DNA of 55,590 nucleotides from Candidatus Saccharimonadota bacterium (GTDB lineage Bacteria > Patescibacteriota > Saccharimonadia > Saccharimonadales > Saccharimonadaceae): assembly GCA_009777795.1 (NCBI GenBank), contig WRLC01000005.1, forward strand, positions 1 to 55,590, read 5' to 3'. The first letter of the stretch is position 1. The number at the start of each line of letters is the position of its first letter. Both the position numbers and the translations under genes were made by a program. The notes under the pieces were generated by a model, which was not told the DNA's origin, ran no database searches, and saw nothing but the letters and a program-made list of their open reading frames with translations. Of the stretch, positions 8,947 through 17,420 are shown one piece after another.

Positions 8947-10257
8947 ATGGAACGAGTCTTAGCTAGAGACCTAGGCGGCCACATTAATAATACCGTTCTC
9001 GTCCAAGGTTGGCTCCACAAGAAGCGCCTCCTCGGCGGTCTCAACTTCCTTTCCGTCCGCGACCGCTCCGGCATCACTCAAATTCTAGTCGAAGACAAGC
9101 AAGAACTCGAAAAACTCCGCGGCCTCCAAATCGGCACCGTCCTCACGGTCCAAGGCAAGGTCGTTGCCGATGAAAGAGCCCCTTTTGGCGCCGAACTCCA
9201 TGATATTACTCTTGGAGTAGAAATGCCCGTAACAGATGAGCCGCCGATTGAAATTGACAAACCCATCGATCACAAGTCGGAAAACCTCGACACCCTTTTT
9301 GACCACCGCGTTCTCAATATTCGCAACCTAAACGAGCAAAAAATCTTCAAAATCCGCGCTGCCATGACCCAATACATCCGCGAATACCTCATCGAACGCG
9401 AATTTATCGAAATCGACACACCCAAACTTCTCGGCGCACCGACTGAGGGCGGCGCTGAAGTCTTCACCCTCGACTATTTCGGCAAAACTGCCTCCCTCGC
9501 CCAAAGCCCCCAATTCTACAAGCAGATTATGGTCGGCGCCTTCGAGCGCGTTTTCGAGATCAACCACGCCTACCGCGCCGAGCCCAGCGCCACCACCCGC
9601 CACACTACCGAACTGACCATGCTTGATATCGAAGTCGGCTTCGTCAAAGACCACGCCGAAGTTCGCCAGATCGTTGGCGACATGACCGTCGCCGTCCTCC
9701 GCCGCACCTATGACAACTTTACCGATGAATTAAAGAGCCTCCAAGCTCCCGAGCTCAAACTCGCCGACAAGATTCCCGAATTCACCGTCGCCGAAATCCA
9801 CGAGCTCTACAAAAAACAAACCGGCACCGACCTCACCGGCGAAAAAGACCTCACCCCCGACGAAGAAAAGTTCATCTGCGAGCACGCCCGCAAAAAACTT
9901 GGTTCCGACCTCGTCTTCGCCACCGACTTCCCTATCGAAGCCGCCAAATTCTATCACAAAGTCGACGCCGAAAAGGGCGTTGTCAAATGGGCCGACCTAC
10001 TCTTTCGCGGCCTTGAGCTCGCCACCTGTCCCTTGCGCGAAAACAGCTATGACAAGATGATTGAGCAAATGCAAAAAGCCGGCCTCGACACCGACCAAAT
10101 CGGCTACAAATACTACCTCCAAGCCTTCAAATACGGCCTACCCACCCACGGCGGCTGCGGCTTCGGCATCGACCGCTTCGTCAAACAAACCATCGGCCTT
10201 GGCAACATCAAAGAAGCCATGCTCTTCCCCCGCGACATCAACCGCCTCACCCCCTAA
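8947..10257 (+). CDS. aspS: Aspartyl-tRNA synthetase, archaeal/non-discriminating type
   Basis: A 436-residue class IIb synthetase: OB-fold anticodon domain (GWLHKKRLLGGLNFLSVRD), then a catalytic domain with FERVFEINHAYRAE (motif 2) and GIDRFVKQTIGLGNI...LFPRD (motif 3). It lacks the large GAD insertion of standard bacterial AspRS (about 590 residues) and matches the compact archaeal AspRS2 length. This type is often non-discriminating, also making Asp-tRNA-Asn for GatCAB amidation. AsnRS is the main alternative, being similar in size and fold; the GAEVF..DYF and AQSPQFYKQ motifs favour AspRS. A one-mismatch copy of the 15-bp palindrome lies at 9206-9220. Confidence 0.85.
   Translation: MERVLARDLGGHINNTVLVQGWLHKKRLLGGLNFLSVRDRSGITQILVEDKQELEKLRGLQIGTVLTVQGKVVADERAPFGAELHDITLGVEMPVTDEPPIEIDKPIDHKSENLDTLFDHRVLNIRNLNEQKIFKIRAAMTQYIREYLIEREFIEIDTPKLLGAPTEGGAEVFTLDYFGKTASLAQSPQFYKQIMVGAFERVFEINHAYRAEPSATTRHTTELTMLDIEVGFVKDHAEVRQIVGDMTVAVLRRTYDNFTDELKSLQAPELKLADKIPEFTVAEIHELYKKQTGTDLTGEKDLTPDEEKFICEHARKKLGSDLVFATDFPIEAAKFYHKVDAEKGVVKWADLLFRGLELATCPLRENSYDKMIEQMQKAGLDTDQIGYKYYLQAFKYGLPTHGGCGFGIDRFVKQTIGLGNIKEAMLFPRDINRLTP
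9206..9220. repeat. 15-bp palindrome copy (14/15) in aspS
   Basis: TTACTCTTGGAGTAG, one change from the consensus; encodes part of DITLGVEM. Confidence 0.6.
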
Positions 10258-10262
10258 CCAAG

Positions 10263-11486
10263 CTAGTGCTTCAATTCTTTATGAGCGCGACGCAGGATTT
10301 CAAGCATCGTTTTGTAATTTTCCGGCCGCGTATTCTTAATCCCCTTGGCATAAAAATAGATAATATTATCGACAACCTCAAGCGTAATCTTGAAGTCAAC
10401 TTTATCATGCAGAAACTCCATAAACTGCGGGTTCAAAAGCTCAAAACTAGCAACTTTGTCTAAATCGGTCGCAAAAACATCATATCGTTTGTTGAATTCA
10501 CTCCATTCCAATTGGTATTTCTTATAACCGCGCGGCTTCTTATCCACCAAACGATTCGGCATCACCAAAATCCCGCCGTAGCTTTTCGGCATCGCGATCT
10601 GCCCGACCAAATATTGAGGATGCGGCGCGCCGTTCACCTGAACATTTGTAGTCGGCGAATAAGTGTAGAGCTGGACCAAGTCCCCCTCGTAAAGCCCGAT
10701 GCAATGATTATTGATGTCGGCCGTGCGGAAAGTCGAACTCGCAAAAATCACACCACGGCGGGGCAATGTCAGCGTACCCCAGTCAGGACTATAAAACATT
10801 TTATTTTGCTCGGCCCAACTCTGCATCTCGGCCCGCAACGTATGCGGCGCAATCGTCGCCGGATTAATCGCATCAAGCAACGGCTGGCCGTCCGCGCCCT
10901 TTTTAAAAATCCAAGTCTCGGTATATCCCTTGTAATGGTTGGTGTTTAGCTTATGCCCGTTTTTCTCATCGAGTAAAATATCAGTCGCATCACACACGAA
11001 AGTTGCCGCCGCACTGCCGTCATCCCGATTGGCAATTGTAGCACCGTATATCTTTCCAATTTCAATTTCATTCTTCCGATGCAACTGGTCCAGCGCCAAC
11101 AACATCAACCCCGCCCGCTTATAATACTCTGGCGTGGTGTAAGTTTTTATCGACGGCAGATTTTTCTCCTGCCAATCATGCTGATATTTCTTGAAAATAT
11201 CAACATAGACCTGCTTTTCGGGGCTTAAATCTGCCAACTGCAGACGAGACCGCGAACCCTTCTTTTTATTGCTTATAATGACAATAGCAAAAATAACTAC
11301 CATAGAAACTATCATAAACACAGCGCCAGCCGGCGACATCTCGCCGCCCGACCCCGAACTGGAACTCGAACTGGACGAAGAACTGGACGAAGAACTGCTG
11401 CCCCCGCCACCTCCGCCGCCCCCAGAACTCGACCCACCACCGCCCGCCATAGAGATATTCTTCATAATTCGCTGATATTCGCTCAT
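10263..11486 (-). CDS. Membrane-anchored Tim44-like-domain protein
   Basis: About 407 residues. A low-complexity Gly/Ser region (residues about 10-50) precedes one membrane helix (AVFMIVSMVVIFAIVIISN) and the basic stop KKKGSR. The C-terminal soluble part resembles the Tim44-like/calcium-channel-subunit fold (short helices YKRAGLMLLALDQLHRKNEIEIG, then beta strands ETWIFKKGADGQPLLDAI). Such domains bind membranes or protein partners; function here unknown. I placed the start at 11486, six codons inside the longest frame, because TATGAT lies exactly 6 nt before it. The gene is divergent from pilT and convergent with aspS. Confidence 0.65.
   Translation of the reverse strand: MSEYQRIMKNISMAGGGGSSSGGGGGGGGSSSSSSSSSSSSSSSGSGGEMSPAGAVFMIVSMVVIFAIVIISNKKKGSRSRLQLADLSPEKQVYVDIFKKYQHDWQEKNLPSIKTYTTPEYYKRAGLMLLALDQLHRKNEIEIGKIYGATIANRDDGSAAATFVCDATDILLDEKNGHKLNTNHYKGYTETWIFKKGADGQPLLDAINPATIAPHTLRAEMQSWAEQNKMFYSPDWGTLTLPRRGVIFASSTFRTADINNHCIGLYEGDLVQLYTYSPTTNVQVNGAPHPQYLVGQIAMPKSYGGILVMPNRLVDKKPRGYKKYQLEWSEFNKRYDVFATDLDKVASFELLNPQFMEFLHDKVDFKITLEVVDNIIYFYAKGIKNTRPENYKTMLEILRRAHKELKH
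11355..11460 (-). repeat. Low-complexity Ser/Gly coding repeat
   Basis: Repeated Ser codons (the 12-bp unit GAACTGGACGAA on the plus strand, twice near 11367-11390) and Gly codons encode a run of 15 Ser flanked by Gly-rich stretches. It probably acts as a flexible linker and may vary in length between strains. Confidence 0.6.
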
Positions 11487-11492
11487 ACCTTT

Positions 11493-11498
11493 ATCATA
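11493..11498 (-). promoter_or_regulatory. -10 box of the Tim44-like gene
   Basis: TATGAT on the minus strand, 6 nt before the ATG at 11486; divergent with the pilT -10 box 14 bp away. Confidence 0.5.
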
Positions 11499-11512
11499 AC
11501 ACAAAAGTATGA

Positions 11513-11518
11513 TACAAT
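11513..11518 (+). promoter_or_regulatory. -10 box of leaderless pilT
   Basis: TACAAT followed by GTGCTT and the pilT ATG at 11525: a 6-nt gap, so the mRNA should begin at the ATG. Confidence 0.65.
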
Positions 11519-11524
11519 GTGCTT

Positions 11525-12625
11525 ATGGAAAACGGGACAGGTGGGCCAGCGCCGCAAACACAACCAGCACAAGAAGTCAATATCGCAACCTTGATGGAGG
11601 CCGCCGTCACCAAAAACGCCTCCGACATCCACATCCAAGTCAATTCGCCCGTCATTTTCCGCCTCGACGGCATCCTCGTCCCCATCGGTAGCGTCCGCCT
11701 CAACCTCCAACAAGTCGAAAAACTCCTCCACGAGCTCATGGACGAAGGTCAATGGGCCCGCTTCACCAAAGACCGCGAAATCGACTTCTCCTTCGCCTTC
11801 GCCGAACACGCCCGCTTCCGCATCAACGCCTTCATGGAAAAAGGCCTCCCCGCCGCCGCCCTCCGCCTCATCCCCGCCCGCATCCCTAACTTCGCCGAGC
11901 TCGGCGTCCCCGGCGTCGTCGAAAGCTTCGCCGACTACCCTCGCGGCCTCGTCCTCGTCACCGGCCCTACCGGCTCCGGTAAAACCACTACTCTCGCCGC
12001 CTTGGTCGAAAAAATCAATAACGAACGCCCAACTCACATCATCTCCATCGAGGACCCTATCGAATACACCTACGCCCCCCGCCGCGCCGTCATCGCCCAG
12101 CGCGAAGTCCACCACGACACCTTCTCCTACGCCGCCGCCCTTCGCTCCGCCCTCCGCCAAGACCCCGACGTCGTCCTCATTGGCGAGATGCGCGACCTCG
12201 AAACCATTTCTTCCGCCATCACCCTCGCCGAAACCGGCCACTTAGTCCTCGGCACCCTTCACACTAATTCCGCCGCCCAATCCATCGACCGCATCATCGA
12301 CGTCTTCCCATCTGGCCAGCAGCAAATGATACGCACCCAGCTGGCCAACATCCTCATGGCCATCTGCTCCCAGCGCCTCCTGCCTAAGCTCGCCGGTGGC
12401 CGCATCGCTGCCTGCGAAATCTTGATTGCCAACAACGCCGTCCGCGGCATCATCCGCGAGGGCAAAAGCCACCAACTCGACACCGTCATCCAGACCGGCG
12501 CCGACCAAGGCATGCAAACCCTCGATCGCACCCTCGCCAAACTCGTCAAAACCGGCGTCATTTCCTACGACGTCGCCCGCACCGCCACTGTCGACCCCAA
12601 CGAGTTTGAAAGGTCCCTCCAATGA
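11525..12625 (+). CDS. pilT: Type IV pilus retraction ATPase PilT
   Basis: A 366-residue hexameric secretion ATPase. N-terminal PAS-like region with ASDIHIQVNSPVIFRLDG, Walker A GPTGSGKTTT (about residue 148), Asp box SIEDPIEY, Walker B LRQDPDVVLIGEMRD, and His box GHLVLGTLHTNSAAQSIDRI. GEMRD(L/P)ET is diagnostic of PilT against PilB/GspE. It powers pilus retraction, needed for twitching and DNA uptake. An alternative GTG lies two codons upstream, but the -10 box spacing favours the ATG at 11525. It overlaps pilC by 4 bp. PilB is encoded separately at 39.7 kb. Confidence 0.95.
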   Translation: MENGTGGPAPQTQPAQEVNIATLMEAAVTKNASDIHIQVNSPVIFRLDGILVPIGSVRLNLQQVEKLLHELMDEGQWARFTKDREIDFSFAFAEHARFRINAFMEKGLPAAALRLIPARIPNFAELGVPGVVESFADYPRGLVLVTGPTGSGKTTTLAALVEKINNERPTHIISIEDPIEYTYAPRRAVIAQREVHHDTFSYAAALRSALRQDPDVVLIGEMRDLETISSAITLAETGHLVLGTLHTNSAAQSIDRIIDVFPSGQQQMIRTQLANILMAICSQRLLPKLAGGRIAACEILIANNAVRGIIREGKSHQLDTVIQTGADQGMQTLDRTLAKLVKTGVISYDVARTATVDPNEFERSLQ

Positions 12626-13821
12626 ACCGCTACACCTACGTCGCCAAAGACAACAAAACCGGCGAAATCATCAAAGGCAGCATCCAAGCCGAAAGCGAGA
12701 TGTCCGCCGGTAAGCTCCTTGTCGAGCGCAACATGGTCCCCCGCCAAATCAAAGAATTCGGCACCAACCCCTTCGACAAATTCCTTAACCGCATCACCGC
12801 CAAAGACCGCATCAACTTCACCCGCCAATTTGCCACCCTGATTGGCGCCGGCATTCCCCTATCCGAAGCCCTCCGCACCGTCGCCGAACAAACCGAAAAC
12901 AAATCCATGCGCGCCGTCATTGAAGACATCACCACTGCCATTGACGCCGGCGAGCCTCTCGCCCAAGCAATGGCCCGCTACCCCAAGGTCTTCAACCACG
13001 TCTACATCGAACTCATCAAAGCCGGCGAGCTCTCCGGCACCCTCGACAAAGCCCTCATGCGCCTCGCCACCCAGCTCGAAAAAGACGCCGCCGTCCTCGC
13101 CAAAATCCGCTCCGCCATGATGTACCCGGCCATCGTTATCGTCGTCATCATCGCCGTCATGGGCTTCATGCTCTTCACCATCGTCCCCCAAGTCGAAGGC
13201 CTCTATAGCGACCTCAACCAACCCCTCCCCGGCCTCACCCGAATCATGGTCTCCGCCTCCAACTTCCTCATGAGCTACTGGTGGGTCGTCATGATTATCA
13301 TCGGCTTTATCGTCTACATGCTCTTCCAATTCTCCAAAAGCAAACGCGGCATCCACATGCGCGACCTCTTTTACCTTAACGTCCCAATGTTCAAACAGCT
13401 CTTCATCCGCCTCTACATGGGCCGCTTCGCCCGCACCTCGCAAATCCTCCTATCGACCGGCGTCCCGATGGTCGAAACCCTCAAAATCTCCAGCGATTCC
13501 GTCAATAACGTCATCGTCCAAGAAAGCCTCGAAAAAGCCACCGTCCGCGTCGCCAACGGCAAAGCCCTCTCCGACAGCCTCAAGATCCAAAAATACATCA
13601 TGCCCATCCTCCCCCAGATGATTGCCATCGGCGAAAGCTCCGGCAAAATCGACGAGATGCTCGGCAAAGCCGCCACCGTCCTCGAAGAGGAGCTCGACGA
13701 AATGGTCCGCACCATCTCCACCATGATTGAGCCCATCCTCATGGTCCTCCTCGCCGTCATGGCCGGCGGTATGATTGGCGCCATCCTCTTCCCAATCTAC
13801 TCCCTCGTTACTTTGGTCTAG
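12622..13821 (+). CDS. pilC: Type IV pilus platform protein PilC
   Basis: A 399-residue inner-membrane platform protein of the GspF/PilC family. Two repeated T2SSF domains (FTRQFATLIGAGIPLSEALRTV near residue 66; FARTSQILLSTGVPMVETLKI near 270) are each followed by membrane segments, with the last near the C-terminus (LMVLLAVMAGGMIGAILFPIYS). It couples the PilB/PilT motors to pilin extrusion. The ATGA overlap with pilT indicates translational coupling. The length is normal for the family. Confidence 0.95.
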   Translation: MNRYTYVAKDNKTGEIIKGSIQAESEMSAGKLLVERNMVPRQIKEFGTNPFDKFLNRITAKDRINFTRQFATLIGAGIPLSEALRTVAEQTENKSMRAVIEDITTAIDAGEPLAQAMARYPKVFNHVYIELIKAGELSGTLDKALMRLATQLEKDAAVLAKIRSAMMYPAIVIVVIIAVMGFMLFTIVPQVEGLYSDLNQPLPGLTRIMVSASNFLMSYWWVVMIIIGFIVYMLFQFSKSKRGIHMRDLFYLNVPMFKQLFIRLYMGRFARTSQILLSTGVPMVETLKISSDSVNNVIVQESLEKATVRVANGKALSDSLKIQKYIMPILPQMIAIGESSGKIDEMLGKAATVLEEELDEMVRTISTMIEPILMVLLAVMAGGMIGAILFPIYSLVTLV

Positions 13822-13829
13822 CAAAGCCC

Positions 13830-13859
13830 TTGACAACGGCAAGACCACCATGGTACAAT
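13830..13859 (+). promoter_or_regulatory. Strong promoter of the major-pilin candidate
   Basis: TTGACA (13830-13835) and TACAAT (13854-13859), 18-bp spacer. The leader of about 19 nt carries AAAAGGA before the ATG at 13885. A full promoter plus an SD leader suggests high expression. Confidence 0.7.
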
Positions 13860-13884
13860 AAGATATAAGCATAAAAGGAATCAA

Positions 13885-14394
13885 ATGAAACGAAAAGGTT
13901 TTACAATCATCGAGGTCGTCTTGGTCTTAGCCATTGCCGGTCTCATTTTCTTGATGGTCTTCTTGGCCCTACCGACCCTCCAGCGCAACCAGCGCGACAC
14001 CCAGCGCCGCAGCAACCTTGACCGCGTCCAAGCTCAGACTACCAACTTCATGACCAACAACCAAGGCCGCGTCCCCAACAACCTCGCCAACGCCGGCTGC
14101 GACGCGCAGTGCCAGTGGAGCAACTTCCTTGTCAACTACCTCAACACACCCGATCCTTTCATTGACCCAAGTGGCGAGCCTTACACCATTCGCTGGCGCG
14201 GTAATGCCGGCGGTGCCGGTAGCGTAGGTAGCGAAAACCGTGACGCCCTAGCCGACTACGAGATTTCCGTCTACGGCGAAGCCCAGTGCAACGGTGAGAA
14301 CGCAGTTCGCATACCTTCCGGCGGTTCCCGCCGCGTCGCCTTCCGCATGAAGCTTGAAGCCGCCGGCATCTACTGTGTCGACAACGGCGGTTAG
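13885..14394 (+). CDS. Type IV pilin, major-pilin candidate
   Basis: A 169-residue prepilin with the very short leader MKRKG cleaved before FTIIEVVLVLAIAGLIFLM, including Glu5 of the mature protein. The hydrophobic N-terminal helix continues to about residue 30 and is followed by a polar helix (RNQRDTQRRSNLDRV). The globular part holds three cysteines (CDAQC pair, and C near the C-terminal end). It has its own consensus promoter and Shine-Dalgarno, directly after pilC, which is why I favour it as the major subunit over the pseudopilins at 18-22 kb. That ranking is inference. Confidence 0.85.
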   Translation: MKRKGFTIIEVVLVLAIAGLIFLMVFLALPTLQRNQRDTQRRSNLDRVQAQTTNFMTNNQGRVPNNLANAGCDAQCQWSNFLVNYLNTPDPFIDPSGEPYTIRWRGNAGGAGSVGSENRDALADYEISVYGEAQCNGENAVRIPSGGSRRVAFRMKLEAAGIYCVDNGG

Positions 14395-14408
14395 ACCGAC
14401 GCACCCTC

Positions 14409-15326
14409 ATGGACCTCGGCATTTTCTACACTCGGCTCGGCGTCATCATTCTCGTGGTGGCGCTCGGCTTTTTCCTCGGCAAAAAACGCATCCTTAACAA
14501 CAAAGTCAACCTCGTTTTCGTCAATCTCCTGCTTTCCGTCCTCATGCCAGCCAGCCTCTTTTCCGCCTTTCCCGCCGAATTCGACCAAAACACCTTTTTC
14601 TACTTTTTACGCGGTTTTACTTCAGGAGTAATCGTCCTCACCTCTGTAATAATTATTTCAAAACTCGTTTTTACTCCAAGAGTAATTAAAGGCGAGTTCC
14701 GCTACTCTGCCCAATTCGCCTTCATTTTCAACAACGCAACCTTCCTCGGCTACCCATTAATCAGCTCCACGTTCGGCGCCGACGGCATGATGGCCTATCT
14801 CGGCTTCATCATCGTCTTCAACCTCGCACTTTTTTCCTACGGCGTCTGGCTTTTCGAGCGCAAAGTCAATCTCAAACTTTTTTTCCGCACCATCACCAAC
14901 CCCAACATCCTCGCCGTCATCATCGGCGCCCTGATTTTCATCTTCTCCCTCCCCGCGCCCGAATTCATCACCGCCTCCATCGGCAGCATCGCCGGCGCCA
15001 CCACCCCGCTCGCCCTAATTTGTGTCGGCTTCATGCTCTCCCAAGCCGACCTTAAAAAAGTCTTCAAAAAACGCAAACTCTTCATCACCGCCGCCCTCCA
15101 ACTCACCCTCGGCCCGCTCGCCACCTACCTCGTCCTCACCGCCTTCGGCTTCACCGGCATTGAACGCACCGTCTGTGTCATCCTCCAAGCCCTCCCGACC
15201 GCGACCAGCCTCGCCCTCTTCGCCAAAAAATACGGCAGTGATGACCGCGAAGCCTCCGAACTCGTCGCCATCTCCACCCTCATCTCCGTCATCACCCTAC
15301 CAATCGTCGTCGCCCTAATTTTCTAG
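14409..15326 (+). CDS. AEC-family (auxin efflux carrier-like) permease
   Basis: A 305-residue membrane protein with about ten hydrophobic helices in a 5+5 layout, as in the AEC/malonate transporter family. Recognisable blocks are FLGYPLISSTFGADGMMAY in helix 4 and VCVILQALPTATSLALFAKKYG near the end. Members move organic acids or other anions; the substrate is not predictable. It lies 15 bp after the pilin gene and may be read through from its promoter. Two copies of the 15-bp palindrome sit close together here (14617-14631 diverged, 14671-14685 exact), where the codons ACT CCA AGA GTA contrast with the C-ending codons around them. Confidence 0.8.
   Translation: MDLGIFYTRLGVIILVVALGFFLGKKRILNNKVNLVFVNLLLSVLMPASLFSAFPAEFDQNTFFYFLRGFTSGVIVLTSVIIISKLVFTPRVIKGEFRYSAQFAFIFNNATFLGYPLISSTFGADGMMAYLGFIIVFNLALFSYGVWLFERKVNLKLFFRTITNPNILAVIIGALIFIFSLPAPEFITASIGSIAGATTPLALICVGFMLSQADLKKVFKKRKLFITAALQLTLGPLATYLVLTAFGFTGIERTVCVILQALPTATSLALFAKKYGSDDREASELVAISTLISVITLPIVVALIF
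14617..14631. repeat. 15-bp palindrome copy (13/15) in AEC permease gene
   Basis: TTACTTCAGGAGTAA, 40 bp before an exact copy; encodes part of FTSGVIV. Confidence 0.45.
14671..14685. repeat. 15-bp palindrome, exact copy
   Basis: TTACTCCAAGAGTAA inside the AEC permease gene, read as TPRV. Confidence 0.8.
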
Positions 15327-16549
15327 AGCGAGTCTCTGCCGACCCAAAGCATCCCAGCCGCCGTAATGAACGACGTATCCAGCTCCACCGCCGAGCGATT
15401 TTTCAACCCCGGCAACGCCTCAAATTCCAAAACCTGCACCGCCGGGTGTTTCGTCAGCGCCAAATCCTCGCCGAACGCCTCGTCCTCCAAAGTCGCCTTT
15501 ATCGCCGGCAACCCCGCACCACCACCCGAGAGCAAAATCTTCGATGGCAAATGGTCCAGCCCCGTAAACGCCTCGAGCAACAACTCCACCCCACTACGCC
15601 AAACCAGCAAATTATCACTCACCACCTCTTCCACTTTTTCCACATCCTCCGGCAAATCACTCACTTTCAGCGCCTCCGCCTCATCTAACGGTAAACCCAA
15701 TTTCCGCGCAATCTCCCGCGTGAAACTCCGACCACCAATCGCAAACGATTTTGTGCCCTCCACACCGCCCTCATTCACCACCGCCAAATCCGTCGTCCCG
15801 CCACCAATATCCAGCAAAATCGCCGTCAAATTCCCACTTTCATCATCACCAATCGCCGCCCGATAAACCGCAAACGGTTCCGTCGCAATACTAATCAGCT
15901 CCAATTCCAGCTCATGCGCGATTTTCTCCACCGCGCCAATATGCACCAACGGCGCAAACGCCGTGTAAATCTGCACCGCCACTTCCGATCCCTGAAAGTC
16001 AATCGGCGAATTCACTTTATAACCATCAATTTCAATCGCCACCAGCGCCGAATTAATCAACCGCAGCTTCATCTGCGTCCCAGTATCCATCGCCGCCTCT
16101 TTTTGTGCCCGCTGCAAAGCCCGCAGTTCCACCGCCTGCACAATTTTCCCCATCTCCTCTTCCGTAATCCGCGCGTCCGCGTCCGCCCGCTTATAAATCA
16201 CTCGCCGCGTCTCGCCCCGCACCAGCTCCCCCGCAATCCCCATCACTGTTTTGGTCGCCCGCTCACCCGTCTGCCGCTCGATTTCCAACACCGCCTTTTC
16301 CACCGCACTAATCACTCCTCGAATGTCCGCCACCGCCCCGTTATGCATATTCCCCGCCGCCTGCCGCACCTTCGCCGCCGCCAAAATCTCCATCTTCTGA
16401 CCATTTTTCTGCCCCGCCGTCGCCGCCAGCGCCTTGACATATTCCGTCCCAATATCCAGCGCCAACACCAACTCGCCATTTTTCATCCGGTTCGAAAGCT
16501 TCGCCGCCTTCTGCCCAACCACCTGCTTGACTTTCTCTTGTAATTTCAT
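15323..16549 (-). CDS. ftsA: FtsA-like actin-fold ATPase
   Basis: A 408-residue actin-superfamily protein. Phosphate 1 motif LALDIGTEYVKAL (near residue 30), an SHS2/1C-like insertion, phosphate 2 motif ILLDIGGGTTDLAVV (about 240) and adenosine motif LLSGGGAGLPAI (about 340). The order matches FtsA, which tethers FtsZ to the membrane. PilM shares the fold, but a clear PilM is encoded at 36.4 kb with the rest of PilNO, so FtsA is the better call. A C-terminal amphipathic helix is not obvious, which weakens the exact assignment. Leaderless promoter. Its 3' end overlaps the convergent permease gene by 4 bp. Confidence 0.75.
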   Translation of the reverse strand: MKLQEKVKQVVGQKAAKLSNRMKNGELVLALDIGTEYVKALAATAGQKNGQKMEILAAAKVRQAAGNMHNGAVADIRGVISAVEKAVLEIERQTGERATKTVMGIAGELVRGETRRVIYKRADADARITEEEMGKIVQAVELRALQRAQKEAAMDTGTQMKLRLINSALVAIEIDGYKVNSPIDFQGSEVAVQIYTAFAPLVHIGAVEKIAHELELELISIATEPFAVYRAAIGDDESGNLTAILLDIGGGTTDLAVVNEGGVEGTKSFAIGGRSFTREIARKLGLPLDEAEALKVSDLPEDVEKVEEVVSDNLLVWRSGVELLLEAFTGLDHLPSKILLSGGGAGLPAIKATLEDEAFGEDLALTKHPAVQVLEFEALPGLKNRSAVELDTSFITAAGMLWVGRDSL

Positions 16550-16555
16550 ATCTCT

Positions 16556-16561
16556 ATTATA
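16556..16561 (-). promoter_or_regulatory. -10 box of leaderless ftsA-like gene
   Basis: TATAAT on the minus strand, AGAGAT, then ATG at 16549: a 6-nt gap. Confidence 0.65.
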
Positions 16562-16573
16562 CCACAGCCGCAG

Positions 16574-17380
16574 CTACCGCACCGAACTCAAAATCTTCAC
16601 CACATCCGCCAACTCCGCCTCACTCATCTCGCCCGTATCTCGGTTCGACATCAATGACCAAGTCGACCCGCTCCCATCGCCCGACTCGATAAAGAAGCTC
16701 TGCCACAAATCCGCCGTCTTAATCAAATAATTCGTCGCCCGTAAATCCGCCCGCTTCAAACTCGACACAATCGGCGTATTCACGTATCCCGCACCACTCG
16801 TCTCACCCTCGACCAACAAAATACTCTGCCCGCCTCGCGTCTGCCCCAGATATTGCACCGTTATCAGTTCCTCGCCGCCCTCTGGCGTCGCATCCCGCGC
16901 CTCATCCGTATAATCTATACTAAACCAAACAATCGGGCTCACTAACCCATAGTCATTATAATTCTCTGGGTCATGCCGCATGGTCGCAAGATAACTCACC
17001 ACCTCATGCTGGTGGAACTGATCGCCCGTCCTCTCTAGCACATATTGCGCCTCCACCTCATAGGCCAGCTCGCCCGCCGTATTCCGCGGCAAATCGATTT
17101 TCACCCCGTTCGGCGCCGTAAAGACATAACTATTCCCCACCCGCGAAACCGCCGCCGGCACTCTCGCCTGCAACCGGTCATGCGGCCCCGTCTCCACGCA
17201 ATGCGCGCACTCTTCTTTCACCACTTTCTCTCGCACCCGGTTTTTCCCCCACACCTGCCAACCACTCAGCACAATCAAACCCGTTCCTATCACCGCCAAC
17301 AACACCGCTGGCCACACCGGCGCACATGGCGGACAGACATTTTTACTCGTTTTCTTCGTTTGTTCATTCTTCTTACTCAT
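16574..17380 (-). CDS. Unknown single-pass membrane protein
   Basis: A 268-residue protein I do not recognise. A short Lys-rich cytoplasmic start (MSKKNEQTKKTSKN) and CPPC lead into one helix (AVLLAVIGTGLIVLSGW). An extracytoplasmic region of about 200 residues follows, with a CAHC pair after the helix and mostly beta/alpha sequence. It is separated from the ftsA-like gene by 24 bp on the same strand and divergent from the prepilin peptidase gene. The CPPC pair at the membrane border suggests disulfide chemistry, but nothing else supports a redox function. TATAAT 6 nt before the ATG fixes the start. Confidence 0.6.
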   Translation of the reverse strand: MSKKNEQTKKTSKNVCPPCAPVWPAVLLAVIGTGLIVLSGWQVWGKNRVREKVVKEECAHCVETGPHDRLQARVPAAVSRVGNSYVFTAPNGVKIDLPRNTAGELAYEVEAQYVLERTGDQFHQHEVVSYLATMRHDPENYNDYGLVSPIVWFSIDYTDEARDATPEGGEELITVQYLGQTRGGQSILLVEGETSGAGYVNTPIVSSLKRADLRATNYLIKTADLWQSFFIESGDGSGSTWSLMSNRDTGEMSEAELADVVKILSSVR

Positions 17381-17386
17381 ACACTA

Positions 17387-17392
17387 ATTATA
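17387..17392 (-). promoter_or_regulatory. -10 box of the unknown membrane protein gene
   Basis: TATAAT on the minus strand, 6 nt before the ATG at 17380; divergent from the pilD -10 box. Confidence 0.65.
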
Positions 17393-17404
17393 TCATAAGC
17401 ATGA

Positions 17405-17410
17405 TATAAT
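17405..17410 (+). promoter_or_regulatory. -10 box of pilD
   Basis: TATAAT, then ATATATATAT, then the ATG at 17421: a 10-nt gap, giving at most a few nucleotides of leader. Confidence 0.55.
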
Positions 17411-17420
17411 ATATATATAT

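Noticed and set aside
15323-16549. The actin-fold gene at 15.3-16.5 kb as PilM.
   Set aside because: A true PilM precedes PilN at 36.4 kb, and the SHS2-type insertion here fits FtsA better.
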